Shown here one piece after another: positions 35,447 to 45,638 of a stretch of DNA of 64,000 bases. This stretch comes from Planococcus sp. MB-3u-03 (lineage in GTDB: Bacteria > Bacillota > Bacilli > Bacillales_A > Planococcaceae): NCBI RefSeq assembly GCF_002833405.1, contig NZ_CP025135.1, forward strand, positions 3,314,541 to 3,378,540. Direction: 5' to 3'. Position 1 is the first letter of the stretch. Each line of letters opens with the position of its first letter. The notes beneath the pieces were generated by a model. The model saw only the letters and a program-made list of their open reading frames with translations, made no database searches and was not told the DNA's origin. The position numbers and the translations under genes are program-made.

Positions 35447-37263
35447 TCACCTCCATCATCAATTTCATATGGCAAGGTGAAGTAAATCGAAGTCCCTTTG
35501 CCGTACTTGCTTTGTGCCCAGATTCTGCCGCCATGGGCATTGATCATTTCCTTCGAAATCGCAAGGCCCAGTCCCGTTCCGCCCATTGCACGCGAACGCG
35601 CACGGTCGACACGGTAGAAACGGTCGAAAATCCGCTCGACGTTTTCTTTCGGGATGCCCATTCCTTCGTCGCTGATAGAGACGAGCAATTCGCCTTCTTT
35701 CTCACGGACGGAAAAGCGCACTTTACCGCCTTCCGGTGAGTATTTCAAGGCATTAGAAATGATGTTATCGATGACTTGCGTCAATTTATCGGTATCGATT
35801 TCCACAAAATACTGCGATTTTGGCACTTTACGCTCAAATGACACGTTTTGTGATTTCGACATCTCGAAACGGTCAATGATTCGATTGAAGAACACGCCGA
35901 ATTCGACCATTTCGCGGCTCAAATCCGCTTCGCTCGAATCCATCTTCGACAGTTTCAGCAAATCGTTGACGAGGCGGATCATCCGCTCGGTCTCGGTCTG
36001 CGTCACATTAAGGAAATTCGGTGCAAGATCCGGATCTTGCCACGCCCCATCAGCGAGCGCCTCCAAATAACTGCGCATCGTCGTGAGCGGTGTCCGCAAT
36101 TCATGCGATACGTTCGCCACAAACTCGCGGCGTTCCATATCGATCTTCTCCTGCTCTGTATTATCGTGCAGAACGGCAATCAAGCCGTTGACAAAACCGG
36201 TCTCTTTTTGGATGACCGAGAAAGTCGTGCGCAACAGCGTCGCTTGATCCTGCGAACTGATATCCAGCGTGATTGCATCGCGCATATCGATTAAATCTTC
36301 AAATGTATAGGATTCATCAAGACCAAGCACTGTCGTGACCGGCCGGTTGATGACTGTTTCACGTGAAACATTCAATAATTGCAAAGCCGGTTCGTTGATC
36401 AAGATGATGCGCCCTCTGCGATCGGTCGAAAGAACACCGTCCGTCATATTGGCAAGCACCGAGGCGAGCTTTCGCCGCTCACTTTCCGTTGACTGCTGGG
36501 ATTCCTGTAGCCGATTCGTCAAATGGTTGAATGCACGGGCAAGTTGGCCGATTTCATCTTCACTATAGACGCGGACTTTGCGCGAGAAATTGCCTTTTGC
36601 CATCGCTTGCGCTTGCTTGCGCATATCAGCGATCGGCCTTGAGATCGTCTGGGCGACCAACACCCCAAGCACAGCCGTTATCACCAATGCAATGGCTGTA
36701 CCTCCTGCCAAAATCGAGTTGATGGTATCCATTTGGTCATAGACGTTCTCAACTTCCGCTTTGACATAGAGCGTACCGAGCATTTCGCCCCCTACCGCTG
36801 TAATCGGCAAAGTCCTGACCCATACCCGTTCTTCCCGGTTGTCGTCTATATACGTCTGTTCTAATAAGGTCTCGCCAATAATGGAACGGCGAATTTGGTC
36901 ATCTGTCGAACGCTGGCCGACGAGCGATTGATTCTCACCCGTGGAAGTTCCCAAAATACGGTAGCGATTATCGACCACGCGGATTTCATCAATATCACCC
37001 GAATCAAAATTCGTAAGGACCGACCGCAGGCTCTGCTCGATGGTCAAGTCTTCATCTGTCCGATTGCGGATCATTTCTTCGCGCACGCTGAATTCGATGA
37101 TTTCCATCCGGTCTCTAATGGAATCCTCGAAGTTCCCTCGCAATGTTCCTTCAAGCTGCTCGGAAAAATAAAGGCCGATGATCTGCATCGCCAAGAGAAT
37201 AAGCAAAATATAAATCAACACAAATTTCACATGGATCGACTTAAAAAAACTGGTTTTCAGCAT
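35437..37263 (-). CDS. walK: WalK cell-wall sensor histidine kinase
   Basis: Membrane kinase of 608 aa that governs peptidoglycan hydrolase genes with WalR. Two membrane segments (about residues 12-30 and 182-205) bracket an extracellular PAS-like domain. HAMP, cytoplasmic PAS (ANMTDGVLSTDRRGRIILIN), HisKA (phosphoacceptor in FVANVSHELRTPLTTMRSYL) and HATPase domains (NALKYSPEGG, ISDEGMGIP, GTGLGLAISKEM) follow. It begins 5 bp after walR. A perfect parS site lies inside the gene at 36355-36370, changing nothing in the reading frame. Confidence 0.97.
   Translation of the reverse strand: MLKTSFFKSIHVKFVLIYILLILLAMQIIGLYFSEQLEGTLRGNFEDSIRDRMEIIEFSVREEMIRNRTDEDLTIEQSLRSVLTNFDSGDIDEIRVVDNRYRILGTSTGENQSLVGQRSTDDQIRRSIIGETLLEQTYIDDNREERVWVRTLPITAVGGEMLGTLYVKAEVENVYDQMDTINSILAGGTAIALVITAVLGVLVAQTISRPIADMRKQAQAMAKGNFSRKVRVYSEDEIGQLARAFNHLTNRLQESQQSTESERRKLASVLANMTDGVLSTDRRGRIILINEPALQLLNVSRETVINRPVTTVLGLDESYTFEDLIDMRDAITLDISSQDQATLLRTTFSVIQKETGFVNGLIAVLHDNTEQEKIDMERREFVANVSHELRTPLTTMRSYLEALADGAWQDPDLAPNFLNVTQTETERMIRLVNDLLKLSKMDSSEADLSREMVEFGVFFNRIIDRFEMSKSQNVSFERKVPKSQYFVEIDTDKLTQVIDNIISNALKYSPEGGKVRFSVREKEGELLVSISDEGMGIPKENVERIFDRFYRVDRARSRAMGGTGLGLAISKEMINAHGGRIWAQSKYGKGTSIYFTLPYEIDDGGEWD
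36355..36370. promoter_or_regulatory. parS site inside walK
   Basis: TGTTTCACGTGAAACA is a perfect 16-bp palindrome matching the Spo0J/ParB consensus. ParB would load here and spread, adding to the origin-proximal partition complex. Confidence 0.85.
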
Positions 37264-37268
37264 TCAGC

Positions 37269-37976
37269 CTACTCCTGTTCAGGGTTCCGCAGGTAGTAGC
37301 CGACGCCGCGACGCGTCACGATCCACGCTGGGTGACTCGGATTGTCTTCAATTTTTTCACGCAAACGGCGAATCGTGACGTCCACTGTCCGCACGTCGCC
37401 GAAATAATCATAGCCCCATACCGTCTGCAGCAAATGCTCACGCGTCATTACTTGCCCGATATGCTTCGCCAAATAATGCAATAGCTCGAATTCACGATGT
37501 GTCAATTCGATCGTCTCTTCACGCTTCAACACCAAATATGCATCCGGCTGGATCGTCAACGACCCTACCTGGATATCGTTCGAGCCTACGCCTTCCTCTT
37601 CTGCCGGCACGACGTTCTGGCGCCGCAGATTCGCTTTGACACGTGCAATCAATTCACGCGTCGAGAATGGCTTCGTCACATAATCATCCGCTCCGAGCTC
37701 AAGCCCTAGCACTTTGTCGATCTCTGAGTCCTTCGCCGTCAGCATAATGATCGGAAAATCGAATTTCTTGCGCACTTCGCGGCATACTTCCATGCCGTCG
37801 CGGTTTGGCAGCATGATGTCGAGCAGCATCAAGTCCGGCTGAATTTCTTCCGCCACTTTGATCGCCTCGTCGCCGTCATAAGCCACGACCACATTAAAGC
37901 CTTCTTTTTTCAAATTAAATTGCAAAATATCCGCAATGGGCTTCTCATCATCCACAACTAATATTGTTTTATTCAT
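37269..37976 (-). CDS. walR: WalR essential response regulator
   Basis: OmpR-family regulator of 235 aa that binds promoters of cell-wall hydrolase genes. The receiver has [14 protein letters not shown], the phosphoacceptor Asp in [13 protein letters not shown], and Lys in [13 protein letters not shown]. The winged helix ends with [20 protein letters not shown] and [16 protein letters not shown]. First gene of walRKHIJ. The leader upstream contains the 247-bp repeat copy described at 38133-38364. Confidence 0.98.
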   Translation of the reverse strand: MNKTILVVDDEKPIADILQFNLKKEGFNVVVAYDGDEAIKVAEEIQPDLMLLDIMLPNRDGMEVCREVRKKFDFPIIMLTAKDSEIDKVLGLELGADDYVTKPFSTRELIARVKANLRRQNVVPAEEEGVGSNDIQVGSLTIQPDAYLVLKREETIELTHREFELLHYLAKHIGQVMTREHLLQTVWGYDYFGDVRTVDVTIRRLREKIEDNPSHPAWIVTRRGVGYYLRNPEQE

Positions 37977-38132
37977 CTATCTTCTCCCCCTCTGATTCCC
38001 ATTTGTTTCACCTGTACACAGCCGTTTTGACATTCTTTGCTATCCTTTACTTTACCATTATTTCAAGCATTTCGCACCTTTGGATGGTCACAGCGGGGCT
38101 CAGCGGCGTGAGGGTTCTAGAGTCGTAAACGC

Positions 38133-38364
38133 CTGATAAGGGTTTGCTTGTAGAAACTGTTTTTGCATTCTATTTGTGCTTCAGCTTAGTAGTCGCCGCC
38201 CTGCTTTGGGTTGGCCTCTCTCCATGAGCCAAGAAGAACACTTGTCTTACGGCTTCGGCTCACCCCTTTACGCTATGCGGCTGAGAGATTTCGTTGATTC
38301 AGGTGCGTTTAAATAGATCTGTTTCTGTACGAGTTGCCGGCTAGTGGAGGAATCGCTTCCCAAG
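38133..38364. repeat. Single copy of the 247-bp repeat unit
   Basis: About 230 bp upstream of walR is a divergent copy of the unit tandemly repeated at 46806-47806. It shares the block GGGTTGGCC...AAGAAGAACACTTGTCTTACGG...GGCTCACCCCTTTACGC and the end GTTGCCGGCTAGTGG, then GAATCGCTTCCC. The hairpin at its centre is kept with changed bases. Confidence 0.75.
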
Positions 38365-38450
38365 ATGCAGCATCTGACAAATAGGTGCTTGAACCGAATA
38401 TCTTGCTGGAAGATGAGGATTGAAAATCGCATTCTCTTTGATCCAAATGA

Positions 38451-38675
38451 TACGAGCTACAAACCATGACGTATTTCCTCATTTCCCATCGAGTGGACAG
38501 AAGAAGTTTTCTTCCCATTTAAAACTAGAGACGGAGTGGAAGGGGGCTGACGCCTGTGGGACCATGCGGGCTGGCGAGACAAACGTGGCGCGCCCTTTGC
38601 GGCACGTTGGCTCAACACCCGCCCCACGGCAAGCAGCCCCCTGCAACGCAGTCGAAAAGCGGAAGCTTTTCTAAT
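38451..38675. repeat. Composite intergenic repeat, copy 1
   Basis: A block starting ACGAGCTACAAACCATGACG and containing GAGTGGACAGAAGAAGTTTT and CTAGAGACGGAGTGGAAGGG is followed by a GC-rich core and then CCCCTGCAACGCAGTCG. The same order recurs at 47870-48092. The GC-rich core here differs from the other copies and may be a substitution within the element. Confidence 0.7.
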
Positions 38676-38728
38676 CACCCATTTCAAACTATCCCACAAG
38701 CTATCTATACTGAAATACGCAAAAAAAA

Positions 38729-38757
38729 AAGCTCCCAGCACGCTGGCAGCTTTTCAA
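38729..38757 (-). terminator. Terminator after the M23 peptidase gene
   Basis: On the minus strand AAGCTGCCAGC pairs with GCTGGGAGCTT across GT and is followed by ten T. Confidence 0.85.
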
Positions 38758-38761
38758 TCGT

Positions 38762-40048
38762 TTATTTCTTCACATAATCCAAAGGGTCGCGGTCTTGGCC
38801 TTCGTAGGAAAGCTCGAAATGCAGGTGGATGCCTGTAGAGCGTCCTGTCGTGCCCATGTCGCCGAGTTTCGTATGCGGGGATACTTTATCGCCCACCTTG
38901 ACGTCAATCGATGACAGGTGCGCATAGATCGTCTCATAGCCGTTCTTATGGTCGACGACGACGCGGTTGCCGAATGTGCCGGCTTTACCTGCTTTTGTCA
39001 CCGTCCCATGGTCTGCGGAGACGATATCGAGCGTATCGGGCCGCGCGATGTCGATGCCTTTATGGGCACGGCCCCAGCGCTGGCCTTTCTTGCTTGAAAC
39101 GTAGCCGCCATCTGCCGGCCACGTGAATTCGCCTGTGCCGATGCCCGGCAATTCTTTCTCGCCTTCAAGGACAATTTTGTCGACCGGCTCTTTCAGGATT
39201 TTCTCGCGTGTTTCGGAACGGCCGACGCGTTCGCCGTTGACTTCGCGTACAGCGTAGCTCACGGCTTTTTCGCCGCGCTTGCCTTTTTGGCCGACTTCCG
39301 TTTCGCCGATATAGACATCTTTGCTGTCTTTTTCGACCGTTTCGTATGGCATTTTCTTCAAAGCTTTTTCGGCTTTATTGACGAGCACGTCCACGCCGAG
39401 CTCATCTGTTACGTGTTCTGCAGCTTGTTTCGGCTCCATCACTTGTTTTGGGTCAATCTGCTTCGACAAGCCATTGATCGGTTCCGAAAAGGAAATATCG
39501 GTGATGCGCGATTCGCCCGCTTTTAGCTCAGGCAGTTCGTTTTCATCTTGCTGCTCTTCGAATTGCTCGAGCTCTTCTTCTGTTAAGGCGCTTTGTTTCA
39601 TGAGCTGGACGGTCTCTTCATAAGCTTTCCGGTCTTTCACATAGACCGCCGCTTCACCGTCGACTTGCAGGGCGAAGGCTTCCGCTTTAACCTTTAATTG
39701 CTCGTCCAGCTGGCTGATGACCGCCTCGTCGTCCGTCGAGCTGGATGCCACGGCTTGTTCGGTTAAAATGTTCAGCTTGTCACTCGGCGCGAGGCGCAGG
39801 TTGTCGTATTCGCTTGAGGCCGTTTCCAGTTTTTCATCAATTAATTCGTCGATCGGCGCGTCGTCTGATACGGCTCCGAGGTAACTGGTGTTGTGATATA
39901 TATGATAAACCGGCTCCAGGTTTTGCGGCTCATTCGGTTCGGCAAAAATCGTGTTGGCGCCGAATGCACTGGCAGCTAAAACGAGGGCGGTTCCGATTTT
40001 CCATTTGCGCAGTTTCAACTTATCTTCGTTCTGGTGTTTCGCGTTCAT
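38762..40048 (-). CDS. G5 domain and M23 metallopeptidase cell-wall protein
   Basis: Exported protein of 428 aa. The N-terminus has a signal sequence (KIGTALVLAASAFGANTIFA, cleavage after FA likely). A Glu-rich middle region holds a G5 domain (AVSYAVREVNGERVGRSETR and EKILKEPVDKIVLEGEKE). The C-terminal peptidase M23 domain has the zinc motif in HKGIDIARPD and IHLHFELSYEG (HxH), as in lysostaphin-type endopeptidases that cut peptidoglycan cross-bridges. ATG 40048 is chosen, although GGAG lies about 13 nt away. It is monocistronic and lies between walR and purA. Confidence 0.92.
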   Translation of the reverse strand: MNAKHQNEDKLKLRKWKIGTALVLAASAFGANTIFAEPNEPQNLEPVYHIYHNTSYLGAVSDDAPIDELIDEKLETASSEYDNLRLAPSDKLNILTEQAVASSSTDDEAVISQLDEQLKVKAEAFALQVDGEAAVYVKDRKAYEETVQLMKQSALTEEELEQFEEQQDENELPELKAGESRITDISFSEPINGLSKQIDPKQVMEPKQAAEHVTDELGVDVLVNKAEKALKKMPYETVEKDSKDVYIGETEVGQKGKRGEKAVSYAVREVNGERVGRSETREKILKEPVDKIVLEGEKELPGIGTGEFTWPADGGYVSSKKGQRWGRAHKGIDIARPDTLDIVSADHGTVTKAGKAGTFGNRVVVDHKNGYETIYAHLSSIDVKVGDKVSPHTKLGDMGTTGRSTGIHLHFELSYEGQDRDPLDYVKK

Positions 40049-40352
40049 GTTGCGGGTCTGGCTCCTTTCGTTCTCCCATCGCGGGGTCTTCCGTTTTTTT
40101 AACTTCCCCACTCTACCACATCCGTTTTCAAAGGCTCACCCGATAAACTCATTGTTACAGAAGTGTTATTTACCATACAGTATTATCCAGTTATTGTCAT
40201 GATTTTCTTTAATTCTGCAAATAGAGGTAAAAAACTTATGATTTCCGTCCTTATTTTCCATTTGGCAGCTATTTCCTGTGACCTTGTTGTCATAAACAAC
40301 ATATAAGCACGCGAGACGGCTTTTTCATTTATGGCGAATTTGTAACAAACGC
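40049..40352. other. Intergenic region between the M23 peptidase gene and purA
   Basis: About 300 bp, AT-rich. It should hold the promoter of the M23 gene on the minus strand. I see no confident -35/-10 pair or repeat. Confidence 0.4.
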
Positions 40353-40391
40353 AAAAAAAGCCACTGCCCTCTTAATTAGAGGCAGTGGCTT
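40353..40391 (-). terminator. Terminator after purA
   Basis: On the minus strand AAGCCACTGCC pairs with GGCAGTGGCTT, extended by TCT/AGA-type pairs, and is followed by seven T. Confidence 0.88.
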
Positions 40392-40403
40392 GTGGGTATT
40401 CGC

Positions 40404-41690
40404 TTAACGCCAAACGCTTTTGACGATGTTTGTCTGGTTGCGGTCCGGCCCGACAGAGAAAATCGAGATTTGGACATCGGTCAATTGCGAGATGCGCTCC
40501 AAGTAATGGCGCGCGTTTTCCGGCAATTCATCCAATGATTTGCACGATGTTACGTCTTCAGACCAGCCTGGCATTTCTTCGTAGACCGGTTCGCAGTCTG
40601 CGAGCATGCGCAAGTTCGCCGGGTATTCCGTGATCAATTCGCCTTTGTAACGGTAAGCTGTACAGATTTTCACCGTATCAAGCCCCGTCAAGACGTCGAT
40701 CGAGTTGACAGTCAAATCCGTCAATCCGCTGACGCGGCGTGCGTGGCGGACGACGACGCTGTCGAACCAGCCGATGCGGCGCGGACGGCCTGTCGTTGTG
40801 CCGAATTCCTTGCCGACTGTGCGGATCTTATCGCCGATGTCATCGAATAATTCCGTTGGGAACGGGCCATCGCCGACGCGTGATGTGTAGGCTTTGCAGA
40901 CGCCGATGACGTGGGAAATATTCGTCGGGCCTACTCCTGCGCCAATCGTTACCCCGCCCGCTACCGGGTTGGATGACGTGACGAACGGATAGGTGCCTTG
41001 GTCGATATCGAGCATGACGCCTTGTGCGCCTTCGAACAATACGCGGCGGCCGGCATCAAATGCATCGTTCAGCACTTTCGATGTGTCGGTCACATATTGT
41101 GCGATTTCCTGTCCGTATTGATAATACTCTTCCATGATCTCTTCGACCGTGAAGCCGTCTGTTTCATAGAATTTCTCGAACATGCGGTTTTTCTCTTTCA
41201 AGTTCATGCGCAATTTCTCTTCGAACACGACGTGGTCCAGCAAATCTGCGATGCGGATCCCGACACGTGCCGCTTTGTCCATATACGCAGGCCCGATGCC
41301 TTTTCCGGTCGTACCGATCTTGTTGGCGCCGCGGCGCGCTTCTTCCACTTCATCTTGCTTGATGTGGTAAGGCAAAATGACGTGTGCGCGGTTTGAAATG
41401 CGCAAGTTCTCCGTCGTCACCCCGCGGTCGTGAAGGCCTTTCAGCTCTTGCACAAGCGCTTTCGGGTCAACGACCATGCCGTTGCCGATGACCGATGTTT
41501 TATCTTTATAAAAAATCCCCGATGGAATCAAATGCAATTTATACGTTTCGCCGCCAAAAATGATTGTGTGGCCGGCGTTATTGCCGCCTTGGTAACGCGC
41601 GATTACTTCTGCGTGTTCCGACAGAAAATCCGTGATTTTCCCTTTTCCTTCGTCTCCCCATTGCGTTCCTACTACTACGACTGATGTCAT
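40404..41690 (-). CDS. purA: Adenylosuccinate synthase
   Basis: Converts IMP, aspartate and GTP to adenylosuccinate in AMP synthesis. It has 428 aa, the normal length. The GTP loop is [15 protein letters not shown] with catalytic Asp. IMP-site segments are [24 protein letters not shown] and [13 protein letters not shown], and base recognition is in [13 protein letters not shown] 41690 has GGAGGTG 8 nt upstream. An inverted pair of PurBox-like CGAACA elements lies 90-134 bp upstream, fitting PurR control. Confidence 0.98.
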   Translation of the reverse strand: MTSVVVVGTQWGDEGKGKITDFLSEHAEVIARYQGGNNAGHTIIFGGETYKLHLIPSGIFYKDKTSVIGNGMVVDPKALVQELKGLHDRGVTTENLRISNRAHVILPYHIKQDEVEEARRGANKIGTTGKGIGPAYMDKAARVGIRIADLLDHVVFEEKLRMNLKEKNRMFEKFYETDGFTVEEIMEEYYQYGQEIAQYVTDTSKVLNDAFDAGRRVLFEGAQGVMLDIDQGTYPFVTSSNPVAGGVTIGAGVGPTNISHVIGVCKAYTSRVGDGPFPTELFDDIGDKIRTVGKEFGTTTGRPRRIGWFDSVVVRHARRVSGLTDLTVNSIDVLTGLDTVKICTAYRYKGELITEYPANLRMLADCEPVYEEMPGWSEDVTSCKSLDELPENARHYLERISQLTDVQISIFSVGPDRNQTNIVKSVWR

Positions 41691-41779
41691 CGTCCGCACC
41701 TCCGTTAGGCTTGTCGCCCTGTTTCAAACAGTCTTTATTGTACCAATAGAGCGCCGCGGCGTCAATATGAAATCAAAGA

Positions 41780-41824
41780 AAACACGAACATCGAAATGCA
41801 TGTCTGCATTTAATGTTCGTGTTT
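41780..41824 (-). promoter_or_regulatory. Inverted PurBox-like pair, also a possible terminator hairpin
   Basis: AAACACGAACAT and its inverted copy ATGTTCGTGTTT are 21 bp apart between dnaC and purA. Both arms carry CGAACA, the core of the PurR PurBox. The arms could also form a hairpin after dnaC, but the following T tract is broken. An operator role for purA and a terminator role are both possible. Confidence 0.5.
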
Positions 41825-41834
41825 AATAGTTGTG

Positions 41835-43190
41835 CTAGAAATCGCCGCCGCCTTCTTGGTCAGCCCAATCGATGGTGACGAACTTATTGTATTCCTTCAC
41901 AAACGCCAGCTTAACGGTGCCGGTCGGGCCGTTCCGCTGCTTGGCGATAATGATTTCAATCATGTTCTGATCTTCGGTTTCTTTATCGTAATAATCTTCG
42001 CGGTATAAAAACGATACGATATCGGCATCTTGCTCAATCGATCCGGATTCACGCAAATCGGACATCATCGGCCGTTTGTCTTGCCGCTGCTCAACCCCAC
42101 GGGATAGCTGCGACAAGGCGATGACCGGGACTTCGAGTTCACGCGCCAGCCCTTTCAAAGAACGGGAAATATCGGATACTTCCTGCTGGCGGTTTTCGCC
42201 GGCTTTGCCGGGTCCTTGGATCAGCTGCAAATAATCGATCATGATCATGCCGAGGCCGTATTCCTGTTTCAAACGGCGGCATTTCGCGCGGATATCGTTG
42301 ACGCGGATACCCGGCGTATCGTCGATGAAAATGCCGGCATTCGATAAACTGCCCATGGCCATCGTCAGCTTGCGCCAGTCTTCATTCTGCAACGCACCGG
42401 TCCGCATGACTTGGGCATCGATATTGCCTTCCGCGCAGAGCATCCGCATGACGAGCTGCTCTGCCCCCATCTCCAAACTGAAGATCGCGACATTCTCTTC
42501 GGTTTTCGTCGCGACGTTTTGCGCGACGTTGAGCGCGAAGGCCGTCTTACCGACGGACGGGCGGGCAGCAACGATGATCAAATCGTTGCGCTGAAAGCCC
42601 GCTGTTACTTTGTCCAAATCGCGGAAACCGGTCGGGATGCCGGTGACATCGCCTTTACGCGTATGCAATAGCTCGATATTGTCGTAAGTTTTCACCAATA
42701 CATCTTTAATATGGATAAAGTCGCCCGCATTTTTGCGGCTCGACACTTCCATCATTTTCTTCTCCGCTTCGGCAAGCAAAGCCTCCACTTCGTCTTCACG
42801 CGTAAAGCCGTCTTCGACGATTGTGGTGGCCACTCGGATGAGGCGGCGCAATAAAGCTTTCTCTTCCACGATATGGGCGTAATGCCCAACGTTTGCGGCT
42901 GTCGGCACCGCATTGGCGATCTCGGTCAAATACGATAGGCCGCCGACATCTTCCAGCTCTTTCTTGACCGATAGCTCTTCTGTCACCGTGACCAAGTCCA
43001 CCGCTTTGCCGCGGTCCGTCAAATCGATCATCGTTTGGAAAATCTTCTGATGGGCGACGCGGTAGAAATCCTCCGGCATAACGATTTCCGCTACGGAAAC
43101 AAGTGCCTGTGGCTCCAGGAAAATGGCCCCGATGACGGATTGCTCGGCTTCCTGGTTATGCGGCGGGACGCGGTCGATCGATTCGTTCAT
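41835..43190 (-). CDS. dnaC: Replicative DNA helicase
   Basis: DnaB-family hexameric helicase (dnaC in B. subtilis), 451 aa. The N-terminal domain begins MNESIDRVPPHNQEAEQSVI. The RecA-like core has Walker A ARPSVGKTAFALN and Walker B LGMIMIDYLQLIQG, then SRGVEQRQDKRPMMSDLRES. It unwinds DNA at the fork and is loaded at oriC. It starts 11 bp downstream of rplI on the same strand, so it probably belongs to the yybS-gdpP-rplI-dnaC operon. Confidence 0.98.
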   Translation of the reverse strand: MNESIDRVPPHNQEAEQSVIGAIFLEPQALVSVAEIVMPEDFYRVAHQKIFQTMIDLTDRGKAVDLVTVTEELSVKKELEDVGGLSYLTEIANAVPTAANVGHYAHIVEEKALLRRLIRVATTIVEDGFTREDEVEALLAEAEKKMMEVSSRKNAGDFIHIKDVLVKTYDNIELLHTRKGDVTGIPTGFRDLDKVTAGFQRNDLIIVAARPSVGKTAFALNVAQNVATKTEENVAIFSLEMGAEQLVMRMLCAEGNIDAQVMRTGALQNEDWRKLTMAMGSLSNAGIFIDDTPGIRVNDIRAKCRRLKQEYGLGMIMIDYLQLIQGPGKAGENRQQEVSDISRSLKGLARELEVPVIALSQLSRGVEQRQDKRPMMSDLRESGSIEQDADIVSFLYREDYYDKETEDQNMIEIIIAKQRNGPTGTVKLAFVKEYNKFVTIDWADQEGGGDF

Positions 43191-43201
43191 ATCTATTCCC
43201 C

Positions 43202-43651
43202 TTACGCTTCTTCAGTAACGTGCACACGCAATGTCGCGGTTACATCGTGATGCAATTTCACCGGCACATTCGTATAGCCGAGCGCGCGGATTGCGTCGTC
43301 GAGCTCCATTTTACGCTTGTCGATTTTATGGCCATGGGTCTTTTCAAGTTCTTTCGCTATTTGCTTGGTCGTGATCGAGCCGAACAAGCGCCCGTCATCA
43401 CCGGATTTCGCTGTCAGTTCAATCGTTAAAGCTTCAAGTTTTTCTTTCAGCTCTTTCGCTTCATTCAATTCCTGCTCGACTTCCTTTTCCTGTTTCTTCT
43501 GCTGGCCGGCGAGTTTGCTCATCGCCGCCTGGTCAGCTTCTACAGCCAGATTGTTCTTCAACAGGAAGTTGTTCGCGTAGCCGTCCGCCACGTTTTTGAT
43601 GTCGCCTTTTTTACCTACGTTTTTTACGTCTTTCAAGAAAATCACTTTCAT
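43202..43651 (-). CDS. rplI: 50S ribosomal protein L9
   Basis: L9, 149 aa, binds 23S rRNA near the L1 stalk. It starts [20 protein letters not shown] and keeps the central long helix ([20 protein letters not shown]) and the C-terminal domain ([17 protein letters not shown]). It overlaps the gdpP stop by 4 bp, an ATGA-type coupling conserved in Bacillales. Confidence 0.98.
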   Translation of the reverse strand: MKVIFLKDVKNVGKKGDIKNVADGYANNFLLKNNLAVEADQAAMSKLAGQQKKQEKEVEQELNEAKELKEKLEALTIELTAKSGDDGRLFGSITTKQIAKELEKTHGHKIDKRKMELDDAIRALGYTNVPVKLHHDVTATLRVHVTEEA

Positions 43652-45624
43652 TCTTCAGATCCTCCTCCATCATTTTCCGTTAATACGGCCTTTAATTGCC
43701 CGACCGCTTCTTCAAGGCTTGCATCCGGCATTTGCGTGGCCGCGTTCGTTAAATGGCCGCCGCCGCCGAGATTTTCCATAATGACCTGCACATTGACTTC
43801 ACCGAGCGAGCGTGCGCTGATGCCCACGCCGCCTTCTGTCCGTTCTGCGATGACGAATGACGCGTTGACGTCTTTCATCGTCAGTAGGATATCCGCCGTC
43901 TGGGCGATCAGCACGGGGCTGTAGATGCGCCCCGGCTCGCCTTTTGCGATGGCGATGCCGTCGCCGACAAATTCCACGCTCTGGACGATTTTCGCCCGCT
44001 CGATATACGTCTCGAGGTCTTCTTTCAATAATCGCTGCACAAGCACCGTATCGGCACCGTTCGAGCGCAGATAAGAGGCCGCTTCAAAGGTCCGGGCGCC
44101 GGTGCGCAGCGTAAAGCTTTTCGTGTCGACGATGATCCCGGCGAGCATCGCTGTCGCTTCGAGCATCGTCAATTTTTCGTGTTTCGGCTGGTATTCGATC
44201 AATTCGGTCACGAGCTCCGCCGTAGACGATGCGTACGGCTCCATATAGACGAGCATCGTATTGGTGATGAATTCCTCGCCTCTTCTGTGATGGTCGATCA
44301 AGACGACGCGCTCCATGCGCTGAAGCAGGCGTTCATCGATGACCATCGACGGTTTGTGCGTATCGACCACGACCAGCAAGGAATGCTCGGTCATTTCCGA
44401 TAATGCCTCTTCCGGGGTAATGAAACGCTCGAACAAGGCCGGATCACTTTCGATTTCTTCCATCAAGCGCATGACGCTGCGGTCGTATTCGTCAAAATCA
44501 ATGACGATGCGGCCTTTGACGCGGTTCATTTCCGCCATTTTGGCAACGCCGACCGCTGCGCCGATCGAATCCATATCGGGCATTTTATGGCCCATGACAA
44601 AGACTTGGTCACTTTCCTGGATCAAATCGCGAAGCGCATGCGAAATGACGCGTGCGCGCACCCTCGTGCGTTTTTCGACCGGGTTGGTTTTGCCCCCGTA
44701 GAACTTGACCTTGCCGCTCGGATGCTTGATCGCCACTTGGTCGCCTCCGCGCCCAAGCACCAAATCCAGCCCCGATTGCGCCATGGCGCCCAGTTCGATC
44801 AAGGAAGCAGAACCTGCCCCGACCCCGATGCTCAATGTCAGCGCCATATTGTCTTTCGCTGTCACTTCCCGGATGTCATCAAGCACCGTGAACTTGGTTT
44901 CTTCTAATTTCTTCAAGATGGATTCATTGAACACTGCCATAAAGCGGTCCGAAGAAATCCGTTTCACGAAAATGCCGTTATCAGTCCCCCATCGATTGAT
45001 CAAGGACGTCACCAGGCTATTTAAATTACTGCGTACCTGATCGTCCATCCCTTGAGACAATTCATCGTAATTATCGATGAACAGGATGCCGATGACGGTC
45101 CGGTCCGCATGATACAAAGTTTCAATCTCCACTTGTTCGGTAATATCGAACAAATAGAACAAGCGGTCATCTGCACGGTAATAGACGCGGTATTTGCGGC
45201 CGCCGAGCGACATGACCATTTCGTTCGATTCGGCAGACTTGACCAATTGGTTAAATTCTTCCGTCAAGCTATAAATCGATTCACCAATCAGCGTCTCGTA
45301 ATCAAGCGCCGAGGTGATATAGGGATTGGCCCATTCGATTTGCTGATTTTCATTGACCAGCAAAATCCCGATCGGCATCTCGAGCAATGCTTCCTCGCCG
45401 ACTTTCTTCATCCGGTAGGACAGCGTTTCGATATGCTTCTCGGTCTCTTCATAGTTGCGTTTCTCCAGTACCCACGCCGAGGTGATCGCCGCCCCGTAAA
45501 GGATGGCGAAAATGCCCGCGCCCCATTCAGACCAAAGGGAGATGAGGATCACAGCGGCCATGCCAAGAGCCAGCAATGCCAGCAATGGGTATCTTAGATT
45601 ACGTTTCCTGAAAAAAGCCGACAT
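43648..45624 (-). CDS. gdpP: Cyclic-di-AMP phosphodiesterase
   Basis: Membrane phosphodiesterase of 658 aa (YybT) that hydrolyses c-di-AMP and so affects potassium and wall stress. Two N-terminal membrane helices (residues 12-50) are followed by a heme-binding-type PAS domain ([20 protein letters not shown]) and a degenerate GGDEF domain ([17 protein letters not shown]). The DHH/DHHA1 catalytic part has [34 protein letters not shown] and the [14 protein letters not shown] end. Upstream is yybS and downstream rplI. Confidence 0.97.
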   Translation of the reverse strand: MSAFFRKRNLRYPLLALLALGMAAVILISLWSEWGAGIFAILYGAAITSAWVLEKRNYEETEKHIETLSYRMKKVGEEALLEMPIGILLVNENQQIEWANPYITSALDYETLIGESIYSLTEEFNQLVKSAESNEMVMSLGGRKYRVYYRADDRLFYLFDITEQVEIETLYHADRTVIGILFIDNYDELSQGMDDQVRSNLNSLVTSLINRWGTDNGIFVKRISSDRFMAVFNESILKKLEETKFTVLDDIREVTAKDNMALTLSIGVGAGSASLIELGAMAQSGLDLVLGRGGDQVAIKHPSGKVKFYGGKTNPVEKRTRVRARVISHALRDLIQESDQVFVMGHKMPDMDSIGAAVGVAKMAEMNRVKGRIVIDFDEYDRSVMRLMEEIESDPALFERFITPEEALSEMTEHSLLVVVDTHKPSMVIDERLLQRMERVVLIDHHRRGEEFITNTMLVYMEPYASSTAELVTELIEYQPKHEKLTMLEATAMLAGIIVDTKSFTLRTGARTFEAASYLRSNGADTVLVQRLLKEDLETYIERAKIVQSVEFVGDGIAIAKGEPGRIYSPVLIAQTADILLTMKDVNASFVIAERTEGGVGISARSLGEVNVQVIMENLGGGGHLTNAATQMPDASLEEAVGQLKAVLTENDGGGSEE

Positions 45625-45638
45625 TTCTCTTCAGCTCC

